A DNA stretch of 64,000 bases from DASUWK01 sp036378435 (lineage in GTDB: Bacteria; Chloroflexota; Dormibacteria; Dormibacterales; Dormibacteraceae), in the NCBI GenBank assembly GCA_036378435.1, contig DASUWK010000007.1, positions 1 to 64,000 of the forward strand. The letters run 5' to 3'. Positions 7,642-15,944 of this stretch are shown piece after piece (the first letter of the stretch is position 1; each line of letters begins with the position of its first letter). Position numbers and translations under genes: made by a program. The notes beneath the pieces were generated by a model that saw only the letters and a program-made list of their open reading frames with translations, ran no database searches and was not told the origin of the DNA.

Positions 7642-10568
7642 GTGGTACCTCCGGGAATCGGAGCGATCGGGCGGTGGTGCTCGTAGTCGAGGAGCGCGTG
7701 GAACAGCCCGTCGCCGGTGTTCGGGCCGGCCTGGGCGATGACGATCAGCACCACCATCGACTCGGTGTGAGGCGGGAACCAGAGGTAGATCCGCTGGTCG
7801 GGCAGGACCATCACATAGGCCCGTTCGTAGTTCTTGCGGTACACGCGCACGAAGCGCGCGGATCCGATCTCTGCCTGGAGGCCCTGGAAGATCTCGTGGC
7901 CCGGGCAGTCCGCCGGTGAATCGGTGCAGGCCTTGATCTGGGACTCGTCGTCGATGTCGGAGACGTCGATCTCCGGCTTGAAGACCGACACCTCGACGGC
8001 GCCGTCGGTGACCCCGTTCGCCGTGATGGAGTAGACGCGTCCATCGCTGACCAGCGCGTCCGCGCCCGCGAGCTTGTAAGCGCGCGAGGGCTTCGGCTCG
8101 TACTTGAACTGATAGGCGCCGAGCTGGCCGGGTACCAGGTTCTTCGGCAGCGCTCGGGGCGCCAGGCCCTTGGCCGTCGTGCCGCACCCGGCGACCAGCA
8201 CCAGGAGGCCCGCGGCCGCCGCGGCCAGGCCGCGCCTGCGCGCGAGGCGGCGGAACCGGCGGGCACGCCGCCAGTCGCGGAAGCGCCGCCGCGGCTCCAA
8301 GCGCAGCCTCGGCTCGAACCAGAGATTCGGCACCTCGTCCGAGAACGGCTCACGCAGCGACGTGCGCGCGATCCGCGCCAGGATGCGGTTGATGCCGGGC
8401 TGCGCCCGGTCGATTCGCCGCGCGACCGACCGCGCCAGCTTCTCGGCCGCCTCGGCATCCTCTTGCCGGAGGTCGCGGCGCAAGTCGCCCCACAGCGAGC
8501 GCGTAACTAACCACGCGAGCTCTGCGTGCTCGTCGTCCTCCGCGACGTAGCGCAGGAAGGCGACGGGCGACGCCGCGGGGTCGCCGATCGTCAGGTCGCG
8601 GCAGCGGTCGCGAAAGCCGCTGTAGGCGACCGCGATCCTGCCGGGCAGGCCGTGTCGCCGGCCCCACGTCTGCCGCCGTCGCCGCCGGATCGCTTTCAGC
8701 AGCCACGGGTAGCAGGCATAGAGAAGGACGAGAAGACCCGCGATCGGGATCGCGCGGAGGACGTACCAGTCGACGACCTCGAACAGCTGCGTCGCCGTCT
8801 GGTGGCGCACGGGGACGTAAACGATCAGCTGGATCCGGTTGTCGGCCGTGATGTTCACGGGGTTCTTCTGCTGCGGGCGCGTGCTCGGCTTCGCGCGGGG
8901 CGGCACGCCGGTGAGCGGCTGCCAGCCGTAGCCGTCGAACCAGGCTTCCAGCCAGACCGAGCCGTTGACCGGGTGCACGTCGTAGCTGCCGTCTGACTGC
9001 TTGTCGCCGCCGAAGTAGCCATAGGCGATGCGCGACGGCACACCCGCCCAGCGGGCCAGGAGGGCCTCGGCGGCCACGATCTCGTAGGGGTTGGCGTCGC
9101 TCCCGCCGAGCATCTGGGCCACGCGGCGGGCGCTGACGTCCTTGGGTGTGCCGGGCCCGGCGACGGTCACGGCCTGGTACAGCGAGACGCGCAAGAACTG
9201 GACCTTGTTGAAGGGATCCTCGGGAATGCCGAGCTTCGCGGTCCGCTGGGAGTACTGGTCGAGCAGGCTGACCACCTGCGTCGGAGGCGACGGCGCGCGC
9301 AGGTAGTACGCCAGCGCTTTCGGTGGCGCGCCGGTCTTGGCGAGCTCCGCGGCGGTTGCGATGGGGGCGCCGACCAGCGTGTACGCCAGGCCCTGGTAGA
9401 CCGGCCGGTCGGTGAGCGCCAAGCTCTGCCCTTCGGGGTCGAACGAGATCTCCTGCCCCGTGCCCTTGACCTGGCCGAGCCCGGCGATGGACGGCAGGTC
9501 GTGCCCCGGCGCGTCGACCACGTGGATCGTGACCACGACGTCGTCTGGACCGGCCGCGAACTTGACCCCCTTCGGCTGCGGCACCTTCGCCGGAGGCCGC
9601 AGCGTCTTGATGCGGTTCGGGTCGTAGGCCGGCAGCAGCCACGCGTTCTGCGTCAGGTCGTAGTCGTCGATCACACCGAGGCGCAGGGGGACGTTCCGGG
9701 TCGCCGTGTACGCGTAGAGGATGCGGTCCGGCTGCAGCGGCGGGACCGGCGGCCGCTGGGGCGGCACGATGTGCTGCTGGTTCGGCTGTGGGAACAGGAA
9801 ACCGAGGCTGGACAGCAGGACCACGAACACGCCGAGAGCCGCGGCGATCGCGCCGCCGCGCAAGAGGCGGCGCGTCTCGAAGGCGGCGGAAAGCTGGCCG
9901 CTCCCGCCGAGTTCGGCGCCGTAGGCCAGCGTCATCGCCAGCGTGGTCAGCACGAGGGCGACGACGACCGACGCTATCTCCTGCGTCGCCGGCTGGATGA
10001 GCGCCGCGCCCATCGTCAGCGGGACGGGCAGGGCGACCGCCAGCTTCGGCCGGCGCAGCGCGACGCCCAGCGAGGCAGCACCCGCCGTCAGCAGCGAGAA
10101 GAGCACGACAAGCACGGCGCGCCAGCCGGGATCGAACGAGATCGGCGGCTGCAGCAGGCCACCAGAACGAACCGCCTGCTCGATCAGACCGGTGATGCTG
10201 TTGCTGCCCCCGCCCTGCGCGTCGGGGGCGACGAGGGCGATGCCCGCCACCACCGACAGTGGGATGACCAGGTACTGGAACGTGGCCCCGCGGCGGCCCC
10301 GGAACGAGGCCAGGACGAGGCCCCCACCCAGCACCACGCCGCCCAGCGCCACGAAGTGAGCGGTGAAGTCGCGGAAGATGCTGGCCGCCATCCAACCGGC
10401 GCCCGCGCTCGACGCGATCGCGGCGAGCGTGGTCGTGATCGGATTGACGGCGAGGGTCTCGGCGCCGGCGGCCCCCTCCGGCGGCTCCGCCGCCACCTCC
10501 CCGCCGAGCGGGGAGGAGCCCTTCGCCTCCACCTCTTCCCCGAGCGGGGCTGTGTGCTCGTCGATCAA
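7638..10568 (-). CDS. TgpA-like transglutaminase-fold membrane protein, catalytic triad lost, C-terminal lipobox domain
   Basis: The protein has about 976 residues. Several N-terminal membrane segments (to about 260) are followed by an extracytoplasmic region with a transglutaminase core (about 480-560), a membrane segment near 600-620, a basic cytoplasmic stretch, a second hydrophobic segment ending in VAGC (Cys795) and a final domain of about 180 residues. In the core the framework is intact (GVPSRIAYGY, WLEAWF, GYGWQPL), but the positions of the catalytic Cys, His and Asp read Tyr495 (or the adjacent Pro), Ser537 and Thr553. It is therefore likely a pseudoenzyme. The TTG start at 10568 overlaps the DUF58 stop (TTGA). 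MoxR, DUF58 and TgpA-type genes usually travel together. Their exact job is not established. Confidence 0.82.
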   Translation of the reverse strand: MIDEHTAPLGEEVEAKGSSPLGGEVAAEPPEGAAGAETLAVNPITTTLAAIASSAGAGWMAASIFRDFTAHFVALGGVVLGGGLVLASFRGRRGATFQYLVIPLSVVAGIALVAPDAQGGGSNSITGLIEQAVRSGGLLQPPISFDPGWRAVLVVLFSLLTAGAASLGVALRRPKLAVALPVPLTMGAALIQPATQEIASVVVALVLTTLAMTLAYGAELGGSGQLSAAFETRRLLRGGAIAAALGVFVVLLSSLGFLFPQPNQQHIVPPQRPPVPPLQPDRILYAYTATRNVPLRLGVIDDYDLTQNAWLLPAYDPNRIKTLRPPAKVPQPKGVKFAAGPDDVVVTIHVVDAPGHDLPSIAGLGQVKGTGQEISFDPEGQSLALTDRPVYQGLAYTLVGAPIATAAELAKTGAPPKALAYYLRAPSPPTQVVSLLDQYSQRTAKLGIPEDPFNKVQFLRVSLYQAVTVAGPGTPKDVSARRVAQMLGGSDANPYEIVAAEALLARWAGVPSRIAYGYFGGDKQSDGSYDVHPVNGSVWLEAWFDGYGWQPLTGVPPRAKPSTRPQQKNPVNITADNRIQLIVYVPVRHQTATQLFEVVDWYVLRAIPIAGLLVLLYACYPWLLKAIRRRRRQTWGRRHGLPGRIAVAYSGFRDRCRDLTIGDPAASPVAFLRYVAEDDEHAELAWLVTRSLWGDLRRDLRQEDAEAAEKLARSVARRIDRAQPGINRILARIARTSLREPFSDEVPNLWFEPRLRLEPRRRFRDWRRARRFRRLARRRGLAAAAAGLLVLVAGCGTTAKGLAPRALPKNLVPGQLGAYQFKYEPKPSRAYKLAGADALVSDGRVYSITANGVTDGAVEVSVFKPEIDVSDIDDESQIKACTDSPADCPGHEIFQGLQAEIGSARFVRVYRKNYERAYVMVLPDQRIYLWFPPHTESMVVLIVIAQAGPNTGDGLFHALLDYEHHRPIAPIPGGTT
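10496..10516. repeat. Hairpin CCTCCCCGC-CGA-GCGGGGAGG inside coding sequence
   Basis: This is a perfect 9-bp stem with a 3-base loop, within the first 30 codons of the transglutaminase-fold gene. A second GGCGGCTCCGCC palindrome lies beside it and CCCCGAGCGGGG follows near 10540. The same stem arms occur in the intergenic hairpin at 33604-33625, so this looks like a dispersed element tolerated inside an N-terminal tail that encodes a Gly/Glu/Pro-rich segment. Confidence 0.5.
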
Positions 10569-11854
10569 GACGCCCTCACGTTGGTCTGCAAGCTGGCGCG
10601 GAAGACACCGGTCATCGCCGCGCCCGGCTTGATCTGCACCACCTGCGCGCCGATCTCGTGCGCTCGCCGGATCGTGACCGCGTCGGACTCCTCCCACACG
10701 ATCGCGCAGATGGTCAGCGAGGCGCCGTCGTTCACGAGCAGCTGGGCCCGCGCCGCGGAGCGCTCGTCGAAGTGGCTGGTCACGACCACCACGTGCGCAT
10801 CGCGGCGGCCGGACTTCGCGAGCCGCTCCATCCCGTCGGCCAGCGGTTCCTTGGCGAGGTGGACCCGGGCCAGCTCGTCGAGGAACGGCAGCCGCGAGCG
10901 CGGGCCTCGGAAGACGACCCCGAGCTGCGCGTAGTTCGACTCCAGCCGCACCGAGAACCCGTCCTTGATGTGGCGCACCCCCACGCTGGCGGCCGCGCGT
11001 ACGGCGGTCTCGAAGGTGTCGGACGGATAGCCGGGGCTGTGCCAGTTCTCATCGGTGTCGACGACGATCGCGATGCGATCGCTGATGCCCTGCTCGAACT
11101 CGCGAACCAGCAGCTTGTCCGTGCGCGCGAACGCGCGCCAAACCACGCGCCGCAGGTCGTCGCCGCGCACGTAGTCCCGCATCCCGTAGAACTCGAAGCC
11201 CTGCGGCCACGGACGCGACTTCGGCGGCCGCAGCGGCGGGTCTTCGAAAGCACGGGTGAGCGGCCGGTCCAGGACCTCCTCGACCTGCGGGTGAACGATG
11301 ATCTCGGCCGGCTCCAGCAGCAGCTGTCGCCGCTTGGCGAGCCCCATCGGGTCGCTGAACTCGGCGGTCAGCGGGCCGATGCGGAAGACGCCGCGCACCT
11401 TCGGGCTGATGGAGTACTGGTGCTTCAGCGTCTCGCCAGGGATGAGCGCCGGGATCGGCACCACCACGCTCCGTCCGAGCAGCGGATGGATCTGCTCCTC
11501 GATGCGAAAGGTGGTGACCCTCGCCTTCGATTCCAGCTCCAGCTCGACCTCGAGCGTCTGCCCGACCCGCGCCCGGCGCGCCAGCTCCGAGCGGGTCGCC
11601 GTGACCGGCCGGCGGCGGCGCGCCAGGTACACGGCGACGCCGACCAGCACTACTCCCGCATAGGCCAGCAGGTACAGGGCGCGGCCGCCGTAGACGTGCG
11701 CCACCAGCCAGCCGACGACAGCCAGGCCGATGAGCAGGAGGCCGCTCAAGGTGAGTCCGACCAGCCGCTCGATCGCGGCCAGCACAGATTCCTCAGCCCC
11801 GACGGCGCCGCGGACCGCCTCCCCGACCGGCGAGGGGTGAGTCGCTATCCCCAA
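10565..11854 (-). CDS. DUF58 domain membrane-anchored protein
   Basis: The product has about 429 residues. Two hydrophobic segments near the N-terminus (LSGLLLIGLAVVGWLV and ALYLLAYAGVVLVGVAVYL) are followed by a beta-rich domain and the DUF58 signature (GFEFYGMRDYVRGDDLRR, then WRAFARTDKLLVREFE). The C-terminal part resembles a von Willebrand A fold with VDTDEN. DUF58 proteins are regular partners of MoxR ATPases. Start choice is uncertain: TTG at 11854 lies two bases after the MoxR stop, while GTG at 11785 has GAGGA four bases upstream and would leave a GC-rich palindromic stretch (about 11815-11840) as untranslated spacer. The stop overlaps the next gene by four bases. Confidence 0.85.
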   Translation of the reverse strand: MGIATHPSPVGEAVRGAVGAEESVLAAIERLVGLTLSGLLLIGLAVVGWLVAHVYGGRALYLLAYAGVVLVGVAVYLARRRRPVTATRSELARRARVGQTLEVELELESKARVTTFRIEEQIHPLLGRSVVVPIPALIPGETLKHQYSISPKVRGVFRIGPLTAEFSDPMGLAKRRQLLLEPAEIIVHPQVEEVLDRPLTRAFEDPPLRPPKSRPWPQGFEFYGMRDYVRGDDLRRVVWRAFARTDKLLVREFEQGISDRIAIVVDTDENWHSPGYPSDTFETAVRAAASVGVRHIKDGFSVRLESNYAQLGVVFRGPRSRLPFLDELARVHLAKEPLADGMERLAKSGRRDAHVVVVTSHFDERSAARAQLLVNDGASLTICAIVWEESDAVTIRRAHEIGAQVVQIKPGAAMTGVFRASLQTNVRAS

Positions 11855-11856
11855 GC

Positions 11857-12852
11857 TCAGGCCCCCAGCAGTGGCGGCTTCACGCGGGAGGTGATCCGCT
11901 CGATGACCTTGTCGATGGTGTCGTCGCGCAGCTCGGCGTCCGGGGTCAGCGCGAGCCGGTGCGCCAGCACCGGCGGCAGCACGGTCTGCACGTCGTCCGG
12001 CAGCACGTCCTCGCGTCCCTGCGACGCGGCGACCACGCGCGATGCGAACAGCAGCGCCAGTGACGCACGGGGCGAGGCAGGCAGCTGCAGCGACGGGTCG
12101 GTGCGCGTCGCCTGGCAGATGTCGACGATGTACTGCTTGATCTGCGCCGCGACCTGCACGCCCTTCGGCCACTCCTGCAGCGCGATCACGTCCTCGACGT
12201 TGCAGACCGACTGCAGGCTGTCGATCGCCAGCGCGGTCGAGTTGGCGTCGAGCACGTCGATCTCCGCCGCCGCGTCGGGGTAGCCGAGCGAGATCTTGAA
12301 CAGGAAGCGGTCGAGCTGCGCTTCCGGCAGCGGGAAGGTCCCGGCCAGCTCGATGGGGTTCTGCGTCGCGATCAGCAGGAACGGCCGCGGCAGGCGGTGC
12401 GTCACGCCGTCCACTGAGACCCGCCGCTCCTGCATCGCCTCCAGCAGCGCCGACTGCGTCTTCGGCGTGGCCCGGTTGACCTCGTCCGCCAGCAGGATGT
12501 TGGTGAACACCGGCCCGGGGCTGAACTTGAACTCCCGGGTGTTCATGTCGATCACCGAGGACCCCGTGATGTCCGAGGGCAGCAGGTCCGGCGTGCACTG
12601 GATGCGCGAGGTCTCGGCCTCGATCGTCTGCGCGATGGCGCGGGCCAGCATCGTCTTGCCGGTGCCGGGCAGGTCCTCGAGCAAAACGTGGCCCTCCGCC
12701 AGGATCGCGGTCAGCACGAGGCGGATCGGTCGGTTCTTGCCCTTGATGACCTTCTCGATGTTGGTGATGACGCCCTCAAAGGCCTCCTGGAACTTCTTGC
12801 CGGTCAGCCCCCGGACGACGCGCTCCGGAGGCGCGGTTGCGAGCTCAGACAT
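11857..12852 (-). CDS. MoxR-family AAA ATPase
   Basis: The product has 331 residues. Walker A LPGTGKT is at 61-67, the Walker B/DEVNR motif LADEVNR at 121-127, and sensor region IATQNPIE and arginine-finger segment EAQLDRF follow. This is the classic MoxR layout. MoxR ATPases act as chaperone-like factors maturing substrates together with DUF58/VWA proteins. The ATG at 12852 has GGAGGA three bases upstream, the strongest ribosome-binding site in this operon. It begins 26 bases after the transporter-fusion stop. Sitting inside a rhamnose transport and catabolism operon is unusual for this family. Confidence 0.93.
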   Translation of the reverse strand: MSELATAPPERVVRGLTGKKFQEAFEGVITNIEKVIKGKNRPIRLVLTAILAEGHVLLEDLPGTGKTMLARAIAQTIEAETSRIQCTPDLLPSDITGSSVIDMNTREFKFSPGPVFTNILLADEVNRATPKTQSALLEAMQERRVSVDGVTHRLPRPFLLIATQNPIELAGTFPLPEAQLDRFLFKISLGYPDAAAEIDVLDANSTALAIDSLQSVCNVEDVIALQEWPKGVQVAAQIKQYIVDICQATRTDPSLQLPASPRASLALLFASRVVAASQGREDVLPDDVQTVLPPVLAHRLALTPDAELRDDTIDKVIERITSRVKPPLLGA

Positions 12853-12878
12853 GGGTCCTCCTTCTTCCGATTTGGGAT

Positions 12879-15800
12879 TCATTGGTTGTCGGCTTCCCCG
12901 ACGCCGGCCAGCTGGACCGACCTCGAGATCACCGCGCCTGAGGCGCCACCCAAGATGGCGTCGATGACTTCCTGGTTGCCGAGCACCTCGCCCGGCTTGC
13001 CCTCGGCCATCACCTCGCCCAGCCGCATCGCGACCAGCCGGTGGGAGGCCGAAGCGACCAACCCGAGGTCGTGCTCGATGATCAGCACGGCGCAGCCTGT
13101 CTCCTTCACGATCCGCCCGATGACGGGGCCGAGCTGCTCGGTCTCCGCCTGGGCGAGGCCTGACGAGGGCTCGTCGAGCAGCAGCACGCTCGGGCCGGCC
13201 GCGAGCAGGCACGCGATGTCGACGATGCGGCGCGTGCCGGTGGAGAGCTCGTTCAGGAACTTGTCGGCGTACGCGCCGAGACCGAGGCTCTCGACCAGGT
13301 TGTCCACCCGCCGGGCGACGCGCCGCTCGGAGCGCCGGGTCGGCGGGCTCCAGAAGGCGGCCAGAACAGCGCTGCGCGACTGCAGGTGGCGCTCGAGCGC
13401 CACGGCGATGTTCTCCCGCACCGTCAGCGCCGGGAAGAGCCTCACGTTCTGGTAGCTCCGCGCCAGGCCGAGGCGGGCGCGCGCGTCCGGCGCGAGGCCG
13501 GTCACTTCGCGATTGAGCAGCCGGATCTCGCCGGCGTCGGGCTGGGCGAAGCCGGCGATCACGTCGAACAGGCTCGTCTTGCCCGCGCCGTTGGGGCCGA
13601 TCACGCCCACGACCTCACCGCGCGCGACCTCCAGCGAGACGCCGCTGAGCACCCTGACGCCGCCGTAGTGCAAGGCGACATCACGCACCTCCAGCACCGT
13701 CTCGCGCTCCTGCAGCCCGAGGTCGATCATGCGGCGCTCGGAGGTCGCCAGGCTGGAGGAGGTGGCCGCGCCGGCGAGGAAGACCGAGCGCACCACGTCG
13801 GGGCGGCGCACCAGGTCGGCGACGGGGCCGTCGAAACGGATCTCGCCCTTCTCCATATACACGGCGCGCCGCGCGATCTGGAGCGCGACGTTGATGGACT
13901 GCTCGACGATGATCACGGTCGTGCCCTGGCTGTTGATCTCGCGGAGGGCGTCCAGCAGCTGCTCGACGACCTGCGGCGACAGGCCGAGCGAGAGCTCGTC
14001 GACCATCAGCAGCCGCGGGCGCATGAGCAGGGCCTGGCCGAGGCCGACCATCTGCTGCTCGCCGCCCGAGAGGTCGCCGGCCTGCGTGTCCCAGCGCTCG
14101 CGCAGGCGCGGGAAGAGCCTCAACACCTCTTCGGTCCTCTCGCGCACGCGCTCGGGCTCGCCTCGGTACATCCAGGCGGCGGTCTTGAGGTTCTCCTCGA
14201 CCGTCAGGCGCGGGAAGATCGCGTTCCCGCCCGGCATCATGACGACGCCGCGAGCGGCGATCTGGTGCGGCGGGAGGTGCGTCACATCGTCGCCGTCGAG
14301 AAAGATCGCGCCGTTCGACGCCTGCTGGATGCCGGCGATGGCGCGTAGCAGCGTCGACTTGCCGGCGCCGTTAGTGCCCAACAGCGCCACGAGCTCCCCT
14401 TCCTCGACGTCGAAGTCGACGCCGAACAGGACCTGGGCGCCTTCGTAGGTGACGTCCACGTCGCGGCAGACGAGAAGCTTCGTCCGGCCCTGGTTGCGCG
14501 CCTCCCGCGCGACCTCGTCGGCCATGCTGGCGGCCAGCGCGGCGCGGATGTCCTGCTCCACGCCGCCCGATCCCGACGCGATGATCAGGCCGCCGATCGC
14601 CAGGATCGGCACCAGGAAGGTCATGGCGGCCTCGATGCCGTTGGTCCCCTCGTAGATCGACAGGATCACCGGCACGATGACCCCGGGGGCCGCGAAGGGC
14701 CCGATGACCTGGATGCCGAGACCGCGCATGCGGGCCGGCACCACGACCGACATCACGCTGTAGACGGCCGGCTGGACGATGGCGCCGAGGAACAGGGGCA
14801 GGACGTTGAGCACGATCGCGACCGGCAGCCAGGGGACGTAGATGAACCCGAGCAGGGCGACGGCCATGAACAGGATGGAGCCGCCGACGAGGGTCATGAA
14901 CCGGCCGGGCCGGTCGTTCAGCAGGCGCTGCATGATCGGGCCGCTCGCCGCGACACCAGCCAGGGCGGGCAGCGTGGCGCCGCTCAGGATCACGCCACGG
15001 GCCAGCGGCGAGAGGCCGAACTTCTCCGCGTAGAGCGTCGGCGTCAAGAGGACGATGCCGATCACCGAGGAGATGACGAAGGGGAACGCGTAGCAGATGG
15101 TCCGGACGGTCCGGATCGACCACGCCGCGCGCCACGCTTCCGACCAGCCGAGCGGGCGCTGCTCGTGCGAGGCGGTCTCGGCGTCGGCGCCCATCTCCAT
15201 GCGGTCCAGCGCGCCTCGCTTGGGTTCCTTGAGCAGAAACAGCGACAGCGAGATGACGGCGGCCGAGCCACCGAGCCCGATCAGGGTGGGTTGGTAGCCG
15301 AAGTTGGCTCCCAAGAGGCCCGCCAGCACGGGGCCGGCGATCATGCCGATCGTCGTCCCGATGCCGAGCACCGCGAAGACGCGCGCTCGCACTCGCGAGG
15401 GGTAGTAGTCGGTGAGGAGCGAGAAGCCGACCGGCTGTCGCGCCAGGTCGGCGCCGGCGCCGAGGACGCGGCTGCCGACGAAGAGCGGCAGCGACGTCGC
15501 GGCCCCGGCCAGGGCGATCGAGGCGTGCGCGAGGACGGCGCCGCCGGCGAGCAGCGGGGTTCGGCGCACGCGGTCGGCGAGGAAGCCGGCGAAGGGCAGG
15601 GCGACGCTGTTGAAGAGCGAGATGATCCCGAGCAGCGCCGAGAGGAAGCCGATGCTCGTCCCGAGCCCGTCGCGGATCTCCGGCAGCATCAGCGGTACCG
15701 CGACCTGGTCGAGCTGGTAGATCGCCGCCAGGTAGCACATCAAGATCACCGGCAGCGTCGGACCGTGGGCGGTGATCTCGCGGAAGTCGACCGCGTTGAC

Positions 15801-15944
15801 GGCGGCTTTGAGCGCGTCTTTGAGGGAGGTCTTGACCTCGGCCTCGACGTACGGCTTGAACTCGTACTCGGGGACCTCGCCCGACTCGAGCTCACGCTCG
15901 CTGGGCACGAGAGGGCGCGCGGCGTCCAACGTCTCAAGCTCCAA
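12879..15944 (-). CDS. MFS transporter fused to LivF-like and LivG-like ABC ATPases
   Basis: This 1021-residue protein has three modules. Residues about 50-470 are a major-facilitator domain (LADRVRRTP loop, about twelve hydrophobic segments). Residues about 490-720 form an ATPase with GTNGAGKS near 520, LSGGEQQ near 625 and a Walker B VDELSLGL, as in LivF. Residues about 750-1000 form an ATPase with GPNGAGKT near 785, LSTGTRR near 900 and LLLDEPSSGL, as in LivG. The TTG start at 15944 has AGGA nearby and overlaps the permease gene by 11 bases. With the fused LivH-LivM permease it supplies all membrane and motor parts of a HAAT-type importer. What the MFS half adds is not evident. Confidence 0.9.
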   Translation of the reverse strand: MELETLDAARPLVPSERELESGEVPEYEFKPYVEAEVKTSLKDALKAAVNAVDFREITAHGPTLPVILMCYLAAIYQLDQVAVPLMLPEIRDGLGTSIGFLSALLGIISLFNSVALPFAGFLADRVRRTPLLAGGAVLAHASIALAGAATSLPLFVGSRVLGAGADLARQPVGFSLLTDYYPSRVRARVFAVLGIGTTIGMIAGPVLAGLLGANFGYQPTLIGLGGSAAVISLSLFLLKEPKRGALDRMEMGADAETASHEQRPLGWSEAWRAAWSIRTVRTICYAFPFVISSVIGIVLLTPTLYAEKFGLSPLARGVILSGATLPALAGVAASGPIMQRLLNDRPGRFMTLVGGSILFMAVALLGFIYVPWLPVAIVLNVLPLFLGAIVQPAVYSVMSVVVPARMRGLGIQVIGPFAAPGVIVPVILSIYEGTNGIEAAMTFLVPILAIGGLIIASGSGGVEQDIRAALAASMADEVAREARNQGRTKLLVCRDVDVTYEGAQVLFGVDFDVEEGELVALLGTNGAGKSTLLRAIAGIQQASNGAIFLDGDDVTHLPPHQIAARGVVMMPGGNAIFPRLTVEENLKTAAWMYRGEPERVRERTEEVLRLFPRLRERWDTQAGDLSGGEQQMVGLGQALLMRPRLLMVDELSLGLSPQVVEQLLDALREINSQGTTVIIVEQSINVALQIARRAVYMEKGEIRFDGPVADLVRRPDVVRSVFLAGAATSSSLATSERRMIDLGLQERETVLEVRDVALHYGGVRVLSGVSLEVARGEVVGVIGPNGAGKTSLFDVIAGFAQPDAGEIRLLNREVTGLAPDARARLGLARSYQNVRLFPALTVRENIAVALERHLQSRSAVLAAFWSPPTRRSERRVARRVDNLVESLGLGAYADKFLNELSTGTRRIVDIACLLAAGPSVLLLDEPSSGLAQAETEQLGPVIGRIVKETGCAVLIIEHDLGLVASASHRLVAMRLGEVMAEGKPGEVLGNQEVIDAILGGASGAVISRSVQLAGVGEADNQ

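Noticed and set aside
7642..8187. Upstream extension of the proline-rich lipoprotein gene
   Set aside because: It overlaps the transglutaminase-fold gene. The extra residues are not protein-like, and the GTG at 7641 has GGAGG and a lipoprotein signal.
11855..12598. Upstream extension of the DUF58 gene
   Set aside because: It lies across the MoxR gene and codes for low-complexity sequence. A start after the MoxR stop is coupled and natural.
12879..15944. Separate MFS and ABC ATPase genes
   Set aside because: The reading frame is continuous with no stop, and no start codon with a ribosome-binding site is apparent at the domain borders, so a fusion is the simplest reading.
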